Positions 35,313 to 43,284 of a DNA stretch of 54,508 nucleotides are shown one piece after another. Source of the stretch: an uncultured Verrucomicrobia subdivision 3 bacterium (lineage in GTDB: Bacteria; Verrucomicrobiota; Verrucomicrobiia; Limisphaerales; UBA11358); assembly GCA_903936645.1 (NCBI GenBank), contig CAIZWI010000193.1:1-54508 (forward strand), given 5' to 3'. Position 1 is the stretch's first letter; every line of letters starts with the position of its first letter. The notes beneath the pieces were generated by a model. The model ran no database searches, was not told the DNA's origin, and worked only from the letters and a program-made list of their open reading frames with translations. The translations under genes and the position numbers were made by a program.

Positions 35313-36710
35313 TTACTTGGCCCCCGTGCCCCGTACCACGGCGGGGATGGTCATTAACAGGATTTTGAAATCCAAGCCCAGGGACCAGTTGTCAATATAC
35401 TCGAGATCCAGCCGAACCCATTCGCGGAAATCATTAATTTGGTTGCGCCCTTTCACCTGCCACAGGCACGTCAGACCCGGTTTTACGCTCAGGCGCCGCC
35501 GGTGGGAAAGGTTTTCAAACCGTTTGACTTCATCCACCGGCAGTGGCCGCGGGCCTACCAGGCTCATTTCTCCCCGCAGCACATTGAAGATTTGCGGCAG
35601 TTCATCCAGACTCCACTTGCGCAAAAATTTCCCGGCCGGGGTGATGCGCGGATCATTGGTTACCTTGAACACCGGCCCCGTCATTTCGTTCATCGCCGAG
35701 AGTTCATGCTGGAACTGTTCCGCATTGGTCACCATCGTGCGAAACTTAAAAATGGTGAAGGGCCGGCCGTTCAAACCCGACCGCTGCTGCCGAAACAGGA
35801 TCGGCCCCGGGGAGGTCAGCTTGATCAGGATGGCCACTATTACAAAGACCCACGACAAGACGAGCAGCAGCAGCAGCGAGCCCAGCAAATCGGTGGCCTG
35901 TTTCACTACGATGCGCCAGGAAGCCTCCGGCGTGGTGCGGAAAATGAGCAGGGGACGTCCCAATAGTTCATCCAGACTCGTGCGGGAAATCTGCGTGCTG
36001 AAAAAATCCGCGACCAGCCACACTTCCACCCCCTCCAGCTCGCAGGCCCGGATGACATACTCCACCTGTTCAAAATTGGTGTGCTTGGCGCTCAAAATCA
36101 CGCCATAAACCGAATGGTTATGCAGTTCCGCCACCAGTTGCTGCACCGGCGTTTCCACCAAATTAACCTCGGCCACGATGCTGACACTGTGGTCGCCCCG
36201 CTCAGTGAGTTCCTGCCGGATGCGCGCGAGTTCGCGTTCAATCCCCACCAGAATGAACCGCCGTTTGAACTGGCTCTGGGCCAGGTGGCTGCTCAAATAC
36301 CACCGGATGATTTCTTCCTTGGTGAAAATCAGGGAAAAACTGATGATGCCAAAAAATGTCGGCACTGCGCGCGGAATTTGCTGGTGGAAGGCATAGATTG
36401 TGAGAATCAGCCCAAAGGTCACAATTAAAATCCCCTTCAACAGCGGCCACAGTGCCGCCCGGCGCGGTCCCATCATCGGACGGTTATAAAATCCCTGGGA
36501 TTCAAGCACGAGTGGGGCGGCCGGTACCAGCGCGAAGTACAACCAGATGACATTGCTAAACGAGTCGGGCGGGATGGCCGGAAAATTAAACCATTCAATC
36601 ACCACCGAATTCAGGCGCAACAAACTGGCCAGCCAAAAGCTGAAACCAAACAGGCAGGCGTCTGCCAGTTGGTGCATTTGCATGCGGATATGAAGATCGC
36701 GGCGCAGCAT
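35313..36710 (-). CDS. Exopolysaccharide biosynthesis polyprenyl glycosylphosphotransferase (WbaP/EpsE-like)
   Basis: This 465-residue membrane protein starts polysaccharide assembly by moving a sugar-1-phosphate to undecaprenyl phosphate. It has four to five N-terminal membrane helices, a CoA-binding_3-type Rossmann domain (FILVGIERELARIRQEL, residues ~150-250), and the C-terminal sugar-transferase domain. That domain holds a membrane segment, QRSGLNGRPFTIFKFRTM, the acidic SLDELPQIFNVLRGEMSLVGPRP, and VKPGLTCLWQVKGRN. It lies with the EpsI-like and exosortase genes, a common pairing in exosortase-linked EPS loci. Confidence 0.92.
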   Translation of the reverse strand: MLRRDLHIRMQMHQLADACLFGFSFWLASLLRLNSVVIEWFNFPAIPPDSFSNVIWLYFALVPAAPLVLESQGFYNRPMMGPRRAALWPLLKGILIVTFGLILTIYAFHQQIPRAVPTFFGIISFSLIFTKEEIIRWYLSSHLAQSQFKRRFILVGIERELARIRQELTERGDHSVSIVAEVNLVETPVQQLVAELHNHSVYGVILSAKHTNFEQVEYVIRACELEGVEVWLVADFFSTQISRTSLDELLGRPLLIFRTTPEASWRIVVKQATDLLGSLLLLLVLSWVFVIVAILIKLTSPGPILFRQQRSGLNGRPFTIFKFRTMVTNAEQFQHELSAMNEMTGPVFKVTNDPRITPAGKFLRKWSLDELPQIFNVLRGEMSLVGPRPLPVDEVKRFENLSHRRRLSVKPGLTCLWQVKGRNQINDFREWVRLDLEYIDNWSLGLDFKILLMTIPAVVRGTGAK

Positions 36711-36730
36711 GAGGGGGTTTGGAGTCTGAT

Positions 36731-37471
36731 TTAGCGGGCTTCGGCGGTCAGGGTCCCGTTGGTTCGGGGAACGAGTTGAAATTCCGGCACCGTGGCGATA
36801 ATCACATTTTTCATGCGCTCATACGTGACCTCCTCCTGGCCGGGCGCGCAGATCGCAAAAAAACTAATGTAGGCAAAACGGTCCAGCACCCCGGTGGTTA
36901 AGACGTCCCGGGCCATCCACCACATGCGCTGCCAGTGGTGCGCGGTTAACTTGTCGCCATCCACAAACCAGTAAACATACACCCCGCTCAAAACCTCGGG
37001 TTTGCCATGCACTTCCGTGTGCAGGCTGGCCTCCAGGTGCATGACCGGCAATTGATACGGAAAGGGCCGGGTCATCGGCAGCATCTCCACTTTGGAGCTG
37101 GCATCCGCTATCACCCACCCTTGAGCTGTGAGGCATACTTGCGGTTTATGAATGCTGGTCCGGTCCAGCCCCATCAGGACCACGTTCGCCACGGTCTGGA
37201 AATGGTTTGTGTCGGTGTAAACACAATGGCCAAAGCTGGTGTCCAATGGCAGCGCATTCAACACCGTGTCGGGTTGGTCTGAAATGACTCCCGTGTAACC
37301 TGGCACCGCTTGCGGTATCACCACCTTCAAATTGTGCGTTCCCGGCAGGGGTTCGGTGCGCACGCCCGGTTCGCCCAGCCTCTGGTTGGACCGCGCCCGC
37401 AGCAGCAGGCTGCTCGTGACCGCGAGGAGCGCCAGAAAGACGGCCAGCATGGAGATTTTTTGGCGGTTCAT
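36731..37471 (-). CDS. EpsI-like exosortase-associated protein (DUF3485)
   Basis: This 246-residue protein has a signal-anchor (MNRQKISMLAVFLALLAVTSS), then an extracytoplasmic domain with SIHKPQVCLTAQGW, the recognisable exosortase-associated EpsI pattern. The start at 37471 overlaps the exosortase stop (ATGA) and begins directly with the anchor; an upstream extension of the frame lies inside the exosortase gene and is not credible. EpsI proteins are fused to or encoded beside exosortases and are thought to help protein or EPS export; the mechanism is unknown. Confidence in the family is good. Confidence 0.85.
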   Translation of the reverse strand: MNRQKISMLAVFLALLAVTSSLLLRARSNQRLGEPGVRTEPLPGTHNLKVVIPQAVPGYTGVISDQPDTVLNALPLDTSFGHCVYTDTNHFQTVANVVLMGLDRTSIHKPQVCLTAQGWVIADASSKVEMLPMTRPFPYQLPVMHLEASLHTEVHGKPEVLSGVYVYWFVDGDKLTAHHWQRMWWMARDVLTTGVLDRFAYISFFAICAPGQEEVTYERMKNVIIATVPEFQLVPRTNGTLTAEAR

Positions 37472-38562
37472 GGCGTCAGTGGTTTGGCCTCCTCGGCGCG
37501 ATTTATTTCCGATTTTTCCAGCCAGCGGCCCAGGAAAATCACGCAACCGATTGCCACGGCAAAAGTAATGAAACCAAAATTGGTCTCCACCGACTTGCCG
37601 GCACTCTGGCCGAACATTTCCGCCACCATGATGGTCAGGCACAGCCGCACCACATTGCCCAGCACCGCCAGGGGCAGGGCGGCCGCCACCATGACCACCC
37701 GCTTCCACGGGGTCTTTAAATTAAGGTAGCCGTAGATGATGGTCAGCGCCAGCATCGCCACCAAACTGTGAATGCCACTGCATGCCGGGGCCACTTCATA
37801 GCCAAACGTGTGCTGCGCGTCCAGCAGTTGGGTGCCCTGGCGAATCACATCCGGTGCCAGCCCCAATTGGGAAATCGTGGCCACAATCGTCGCCACCAAA
37901 ATGCGCAAAGGCAGGCTGATGGGCACCGCCCATTCCCCCACCGGAATGCAAAACCCCAGCAAAAAGTAGGGAAATAAAATCGCTTTCAGCCAGTGCGGGC
38001 CCCAGGCCACACCCATGATGCCATAAAAACCGGTCAACAGGCCAAGCATGGATAACCGTGGTTGTTGAGCCACAAACCCTGCCAGGTGCATCACCAGACC
38101 GGCGGCCACGATCCCCATGCCCGGCCACCACAACCCGGTGGGTTGCGCCGCCAGTTCACGGCGTTTCCACCACACCAGCACCATCACGACAAAGGGAATG
38201 AGGATGCAATGTCCGTCATCCACCGAGGGTGCCGTGTAATCATTGAACATCGCGTAAAATAAAGAGGTGGTGCCCATGACATGAAAGGTTGAAATACCGA
38301 GGATGTCAAAGATCGGGAACCACAGCACCGCCAGCAATAGAAAAAACCCCCGGTTGGGCAGTTGCTGCCATTCCTCCCGGCACCGATACCAGAGCACCGG
38401 CCAAGCCCCCAAAAACGCCGCCCGATACAACAATTCCGGCCACGCCGCCGTGTGGATTTGTGAACAATACAAAGCCGTTACTAGCAGGCAGAGATAGGCT
38501 ATTTCATGCGGCCATAATCCCTGAAATTGCCAGCTTGGTGTCTTTGGATTTTCAACAGACAT
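37468..38562 (-). CDS. Exosortase/archaeosortase family protein with an altered third motif
   Basis: This 364-residue protein has about eight or more transmembrane helices. Exosortases cleave C-terminal PEP-CTERM-type signals and attach the proteins to the surface or EPS. The catalytic Cys is C261 in APACSGIHSL and the Arg is R306 in LGNVVRLCL. Archaeosortases and exosortases have a His about 20-40 residues later, usually in an H-D-x-x-G motif. Here that site reads E-T-N-F-G (326-330), and there is no His anywhere after R306. I found no PEP-CTERM substrate gene in the window; the targets must lie elsewhere. It starts the seven-gene minus-strand run to glmM. Confidence 0.87.
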   Translation of the reverse strand: MSVENPKTPSWQFQGLWPHEIAYLCLLVTALYCSQIHTAAWPELLYRAAFLGAWPVLWYRCREEWQQLPNRGFFLLLAVLWFPIFDILGISTFHVMGTTSLFYAMFNDYTAPSVDDGHCILIPFVVMVLVWWKRRELAAQPTGLWWPGMGIVAAGLVMHLAGFVAQQPRLSMLGLLTGFYGIMGVAWGPHWLKAILFPYFLLGFCIPVGEWAVPISLPLRILVATIVATISQLGLAPDVIRQGTQLLDAQHTFGYEVAPACSGIHSLVAMLALTIIYGYLNLKTPWKRVVMVAAALPLAVLGNVVRLCLTIMVAEMFGQSAGKSVETNFGFITFAVAIGCVIFLGRWLEKSEINRAEEAKPLTP

Positions 38563-38575
38563 AGTTTCTTTTAAC

Positions 38576-38604
38576 TGTATAGACTATCGCGCCGGCTGCC
38601 TCAA
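38576..38604 (-). promoter_or_regulatory. Possible promoter for the exosortase-to-glmM run
   Basis: On the minus strand, TTGAGG (38604-38599; 4 of 6) is followed by a 17-base spacer and TATACA (38581-38576; 4 of 6). A start site near 38569 would leave only ~7 bases before the ATG at 38562, so the transcript would be nearly leaderless. No strong ribosome-binding site is visible (AAAGAAACT precedes the ATG). Confidence 0.4.
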
Positions 38605-38699
38605 ACAAAATCGCCCGAGTTAGCCGGCCATTCCCGCCACTCGCTAACCCTTGTGCCACGGTCCTGCCACCCCGCCAGTAACCGATACTGTCCCGCTAT

Positions 38700-39467
38700 T
38701 CACGTTAGTGGATATTTGGTGATGCGGGTGAGCTGGCCGGCGATTTTCAGCAAAAACCAAGGGTTGTTTTTCAAATAGCGCTTGGCCAGCCGCCGGGGCT
38801 CCTGGCACAAACGGTAAAACCATTCCAAACCGCTCCGTTGCATCCAGCGGGGCGATTGCCGCACCCGGCCACTATGGAAATCAAAGGCGGCCCCCACACC
38901 CACCATCAGGGTCACGTCCAGCTTGGGCAGGTATTCGGCCATGAATTTTTCCTGTTTGGGCGTGCTTAACCCCACCCACAGAATATCCGGTCGGCTGGTT
39001 TGAATAGTCTGCTGCAACGCCTGCTCCTCGCCCGGGTTGAGCGGCCGGAAAGGGGGGGTATAGCATCCCACCACCTGCAATTTGGGAAAACGTGCGGTCA
39101 GCCGGGCGCGCAATTCCTCCGCGACCCCCTCCGCACCCCCATAAAAAAAGTGTCGGCACCCGCTGCTTTCACTCCACCGGCAAATCTCCAGCATCAAATC
39201 CGGACCGTACACCCGGTCCATCGGACGGTAACCATGGATCTTCCCCATCCACACCATGGGCATGCCATCCGGCGTGCAGAGAAATGCCCCGTTCAAAATC
39301 CGGCGAAAATCCTCGTTGGTTTGCGCCTCCATCACCCCGTGCACCCCCGTCACACAAATGTAACCTTTGCGCCGCTCCCGCACCGCCGTGGCCATGCGCT
39401 CCACTGCCATGGGCAGATTCAGCTTGTGAATCCCCACGCCCAGAACGTTGATGCGGTCGCTATCCAT
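38700..39467 (-). CDS. WecG/TagA/CpsF family glycosyltransferase
   Basis: This 255-residue glycosyltransferase (GT26) adds a ManNAc-type sugar to a lipid-linked acceptor in enterobacterial common antigen, teichoic acid and EPS pathways. It carries the family markers CTPDGMPMVWMGK (64-76), HFFYGGAEGVAEELRARL, DILWVGLSTPKQEKFMAEY and VGVGAAFDFHSGRVRQSPRWMQRSGLEW. The length is usual. It lies between the exosortase run and a divergent GT4 gene and most likely works with the WbaP-like transferase. No cleavable leader; probably membrane-peripheral. Confidence 0.93.
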   Translation of the reverse strand: MDSDRINVLGVGIHKLNLPMAVERMATAVRERRKGYICVTGVHGVMEAQTNEDFRRILNGAFLCTPDGMPMVWMGKIHGYRPMDRVYGPDLMLEICRWSESSGCRHFFYGGAEGVAEELRARLTARFPKLQVVGCYTPPFRPLNPGEEQALQQTIQTSRPDILWVGLSTPKQEKFMAEYLPKLDVTLMVGVGAAFDFHSGRVRQSPRWMQRSGLEWFYRLCQEPRRLAKRYLKNNPWFLLKIAGQLTRITKYPLT

Positions 39468-39622
39468 AAAACAATACTTTCAGGTTAAACTTTGCCGGTT
39501 GAAAATACCAGCCCTTCCGGGCCTGCCCGAAAAGGCGGGCGAAAAACCTTTCCCGTCAACCGTGAAATGGTCAAAATGGCAGACGCTTTAAAAAACGTTG
39601 GTTCGTCTGGTATGCCCTAGTC
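39468..39622. other. Divergent intergenic region before the WecG and GT4 genes
   Basis: These 155 bases separate two divergent glycosyltransferase genes. They contain a short inverted repeat, GCCCG (39525-39529) with CGGGC (39536-39540), and a TATTGT -10-like hexamer on the minus strand (39476-39471) just before the wecG-like start. No convincing -35 for either gene was found. Confidence 0.4.
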
Positions 39623-40855
39623 ATGAAGTTGCTCGTCTTTGCCCATACGCCACCGCCGCACCACGGCCAAAGTTACATGGTCGGCCTCATGCTCAATCAC
39701 TTTGGGGGGGACCAGCGCCAGCGACCCGCCGGGCCCGACGCGCCCTACGGCATCGAATGTTACCATGTCAATGCCCGCTTTTCTCGTTCGCTCGAAGATG
39801 TGGGCGAGTTTCAGGGGTTCAAAATATTACTGATCTTCTGGTACTGTCTCGTGGCCATTTGGTGCCGCTTCCGCCATGGGGTGACCAATTTTTATTATGT
39901 GCCCGCCCCCGGCAAGCGCGTGGCCGTTTACCGCGACTGGCTCGTCATGTGCCTGTGCCGGCCATTTTTCAAACACCTCATCCTCCACTGGCATGCCGCT
40001 GGCCTCGCCAAATGGCTCGAAACTTCCGTCCAAATGCGCACCCGCGCCCTCACGTATCGCTGGTACAAGCATGCCGACCTGAGCATTGTCATTTCCAACT
40101 TTAACCTGGCGGATGCTCAAAAACTCCGCGCCCGCCACATTCGCGTGGTGGGCAATGGCATTCCTGACCCCTGTCCGGATTATTTGACCAGCGTTCAGCC
40201 CCGGCGCGAGGCTCGCCAGGTCGTGCGCCGGCAATTGCTTGCCGGGCTTGCGCCTGCGCCTGCCGATTTGGCCTTGGCCGGCAGCGAGCCTCAGGTGGTG
40301 CAGGTCTTGTTTATCGCCCATTGCAGTCATGAAAAAGGCGTTTTTTCCGCCGCCCACGGCGTCCGGTTGGCCAATGCCGGGCTGGCCGCCCGGCAATCCC
40401 CCCTGCGGTTTAAGCTCGTTGCCGCCGGCACTTTTGTCAGCCCGGCCGAGCAGCTGGAATTTGAACGGCTCTTGAAATTGCCTGAATTCGCCGGGGCCTT
40501 GCAGCATTTGGGCTTCATTTCCGGTTTTGAAAAAGACCGGGCCTTGCGCGAGGCGGACCTGTTTTGCTTTCCGACCCTCTATTTGGGGGAAAACCAGCCG
40601 GTCAATCTGATCGAAGCCATGGCCTATGGGCTCCCCATCATCACCACCCGCTGGCGCTCGCTGCCCGAAATGTTTTGGCCCGGTTACCCCGGCCTGGTGG
40701 ACAACCAGGATCCGGCACAAGTGGCTCAAGCTTTGACCCAGCTCATGGACAGCCACGACGGTCGGCAATTACGGGAAAATTTCACAAACCATTTTACCCT
40801 CGAACACTTTCTAAAAAATCTCGCCGCCGCCATGCGGTCTGTGGAAAAACCCTGA
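39623..40855 (+). CDS. GT4 family glycosyltransferase
   Basis: This 410-residue GT-B transferase has an N-terminal domain opening LLVFAHTPPPHHGQSYMVG and a C-terminal Rossmann domain with VLFIAHCSHEKGVF, GFISGFEKDRALREADLFCFPT and the conserved E-x7-E pattern ENQPVNLIEAMAYGLPII. It transfers a sugar from a nucleotide donor, probably to a growing EPS or lipid-linked chain. A hydrophobic patch (GFKILLIFWYCLVAIW, ~70-85) may tether it to the membrane. It is transcribed away from the WecG-like gene and stands alone. Confidence 0.9.
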   Translation: MKLLVFAHTPPPHHGQSYMVGLMLNHFGGDQRQRPAGPDAPYGIECYHVNARFSRSLEDVGEFQGFKILLIFWYCLVAIWCRFRHGVTNFYYVPAPGKRVAVYRDWLVMCLCRPFFKHLILHWHAAGLAKWLETSVQMRTRALTYRWYKHADLSIVISNFNLADAQKLRARHIRVVGNGIPDPCPDYLTSVQPRREARQVVRRQLLAGLAPAPADLALAGSEPQVVQVLFIAHCSHEKGVFSAAHGVRLANAGLAARQSPLRFKLVAAGTFVSPAEQLEFERLLKLPEFAGALQHLGFISGFEKDRALREADLFCFPTLYLGENQPVNLIEAMAYGLPIITTRWRSLPEMFWPGYPGLVDNQDPAQVAQALTQLMDSHDGRQLRENFTNHFTLEHFLKNLAAAMRSVEKP

Positions 40856-40893
40856 ACCCGCCGGCCCGCATCGCGGATCGCCCGCCCGCCCGC

Positions 40894-43284
40894 TTAATTC
40901 ACAAACGACGTTTCATTCGCCTGCAGGAGCGCCTGGGCATACTCCTCCCACGAGGTCAGCGGGGCCAGCTTTTTATTCCCGTTGGCCCCCGGGCGTTTCA
41001 GTGGTTTGGGTTTCAATGGTTTGACGGTGTCGTTATTGTTGGCCAGTTCCAACACCGAGTCATCGCGCAACTGGGTTTGGCTCACAAACTCCAGCCCGAG
41101 CGCGGCTTCCTCGGCGCTCGGCGGTCGCTGGTAAATCCGTGCATACAGGAGATTTAACCGTTCGCTTTCCTCCGTCGTGTTCACAAACTCCGGCATGGCC
41201 ACCAGCCGCCGCGCCAGTTGGATCACCATCGGGCTGTTCATCAAATACAAGGCTTGTTGTGGCACCGTGGTCTGGTGGCGGATGCCCGTCACCATGTCCG
41301 GTGTGGCAAAATCAAAATTGATCAGCACGTCGTCAATATTCGCCCGGTCCACCAAATGATAGACCGAACGGCGCGTGGAGTCCGGATGCTGGCGCAGGTC
41401 CACCGGCCGGCCATAGACGTTGGTGTCCAGCAAGCCGCCAATGGCCAGCAGCGAATCCCGCAGCGGCTCGTACTCCAGCCGCCGGAGGTTCGCGCGCCAG
41501 AGCAGGCGGTTGCCCGGATCGGTCTGGGCAAAGCGCGGATTGCCCAGGCTGCTCTCCTGGTAAACACTGGAGAGCATGATCAGCCGGTGAATTTTTTTGA
41601 TGTTCCACCCGTTGGTCATGAAGTTCCTGGCCAGATAATCCAGCATTTCCGGATGGCTCGGCGGTTCGGACATGGTGCCCAAGTCATCCGGGGTGGGCAC
41701 AATGCCCGCGCCAAAATGATGCAGCCAAATGCGGTTAATCATGACCCGCGCGGTGAGCGGATTACTCTTGCTGGCAATGGCCAGGGCCAGTTCCGCGCGC
41801 CCGCTGCCATTGGTCCAGACCGCCCGGTTGGGCCCGGAAAGCAGTTGCAGGAAGCGGCGGGGTACCGGCGCCCCTTTGTTACCGGCCTCGCCCCGGATGA
41901 ACAGCGGCGAGTCATGCCCCCGCACCGTGTCTTCCAGCACCATGGCCCGCAAGGGGGCGGCCAGATTCGTAAATTCCAAATCGGCAATTTGGTGAATGGT
42001 TTCCCGCAAATCGCGTTGCGCTTTTTTGAAGGCCTCATCGTTGCCGGCCTTCCGCAGTTTGGGCAGGCTCTCCGTCAGCGCGGTTTCCTGGGCCGCCAGT
42101 TTGTTGCGCTGCCGGTAATATTCCGCGTACGCTGGCGAATCGGTGATTTTGCCCAGCACTGGCTCGGCTTTCGGTTCCACCGTGCTCGAGAATACCCCGT
42201 GGAGTGAATAATAATCTTGCTGTGGAATCGGATCAAATTTGTGGTCGTGGCAGCGTGCGCAGGTGACCGTCAGTCCGAGAAATCCTTTGCAGACCACATC
42301 GATCCGGTCATTGATGATGTCGTTTTGCATCCCAAAAAAATGATCGCCCACGGTGAGAAAGCCCAGCGCCGCCAGATTGGTGGGGTTGCGGGCGGAGGTG
42401 CTCATCCGGTCGGCCGCGATCTGTTCCTTGATAAACACATCGTAAGGCTTGTTGTCATTGAAACTGCGGATCACATAATCCCGATAACTCCAGGCAAAGG
42501 GATTCAAATTGGCCTCCGTGTTGTTGCGCGGCTGGCCTTTGGTGTCGCTGTACCGCGCCACATCCAGCCAATGCCGGCCCCAGCGCTCCCCGTAATGGGG
42601 GGAGGCCAGCAGCCGGTCCACCACTTTGGCAAAGGCATCCGGTGCCGGGTCGCTCACAAATTCATCCACCTCTTCCGGCGTCGGGGGCAGGCCGATCAAA
42701 TCGAACGAAGCCCGCCGAATCAAGGCGCGTTTGTCCGCCGGCGGATTGGGCCGCAAACCGGCGGCATCCAGTTTCGCGAGAATGAAGCGGTCCACCGGGG
42801 TTTGGCACCAGCCCGGGTCGCTGACCTCGGGAATGGCCACGGCCTTGACCGGCTGCCAGGCCCAATGATTGGTTGTGCTGTCCGTATATTTCCGCCGGGA
42901 GGGCACGCGGGGATCGGGTGCCCCCATTTTAACCCATGCCGTTAGGTTTGCAATCTGCTCGTCCTCCAGCTTCTTGTCCTTGGGCATCTGCAAATCCGGA
43001 TCCGTATAGCGAATGGCTTTGATCAGCAGGCTCGTTTCGGGATCCCCCGGCACGAGGGCGGGACCACTTTCCCCGCCTTTGAGCAAACCCTCGCGCGTGT
43101 CCAGCACAAGCCCGCCCTTGACCTTTTCCGCCAGGGGGCTGTGGCACTTGTAACAGCGGTCCGCCAGCACCGGCCGGATTTTATTTTCAAAAAAATCCAA
43201 CTGTGCGGGCGTCAAATCGGCGGCCGATGCCGTGATCAAACCCAGGGCCCCAAACAGGCCCAGCCATGACAAACAAGGTTTCAT
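40894..43284 (-). CDS. Secreted PSCyt1-DUF1549-DUF1553 protein
   Basis: This 796-residue protein has a signal peptide ending near ASAAD, then a planctomycete-type cytochrome c domain with one heme motif, C44-Y-K-C47-H48. It continues with DUF1549 (WCQTPVDRFILAKLDAAGLRPN, RRASFDLIGLPPTPEEVD, HYGERWGRHWLDVARYSDT) and DUF1553 (RVMINRIWLHHFGAGIVPTPDDLG, EMLDYLARNFM). This architecture is abundant in Planctomycetes and Verrucomicrobiota, but its reaction is unknown; a role in electron transfer or sugar oxidation has been suggested. Its start overlaps the stop of the upstream DUF1501 gene (ATGA), the usual pairing. Confidence 0.93.
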   Translation of the reverse strand: MKPCLSWLGLFGALGLITASAADLTPAQLDFFENKIRPVLADRCYKCHSPLAEKVKGGLVLDTREGLLKGGESGPALVPGDPETSLLIKAIRYTDPDLQMPKDKKLEDEQIANLTAWVKMGAPDPRVPSRRKYTDSTTNHWAWQPVKAVAIPEVSDPGWCQTPVDRFILAKLDAAGLRPNPPADKRALIRRASFDLIGLPPTPEEVDEFVSDPAPDAFAKVVDRLLASPHYGERWGRHWLDVARYSDTKGQPRNNTEANLNPFAWSYRDYVIRSFNDNKPYDVFIKEQIAADRMSTSARNPTNLAALGFLTVGDHFFGMQNDIINDRIDVVCKGFLGLTVTCARCHDHKFDPIPQQDYYSLHGVFSSTVEPKAEPVLGKITDSPAYAEYYRQRNKLAAQETALTESLPKLRKAGNDEAFKKAQRDLRETIHQIADLEFTNLAAPLRAMVLEDTVRGHDSPLFIRGEAGNKGAPVPRRFLQLLSGPNRAVWTNGSGRAELALAIASKSNPLTARVMINRIWLHHFGAGIVPTPDDLGTMSEPPSHPEMLDYLARNFMTNGWNIKKIHRLIMLSSVYQESSLGNPRFAQTDPGNRLLWRANLRRLEYEPLRDSLLAIGGLLDTNVYGRPVDLRQHPDSTRRSVYHLVDRANIDDVLINFDFATPDMVTGIRHQTTVPQQALYLMNSPMVIQLARRLVAMPEFVNTTEESERLNLLYARIYQRPPSAEEAALGLEFVSQTQLRDDSVLELANNNDTVKPLKPKPLKRPGANGNKKLAPLTSWEEYAQALLQANETSFVN

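Noticed and set aside
39525..39540. GCCCG/CGGGC hairpin between divergent glycosyltransferase genes
   Set aside because: Only a 5-bp stem, located between gene starts rather than ends, and without a T run, so not a terminator.
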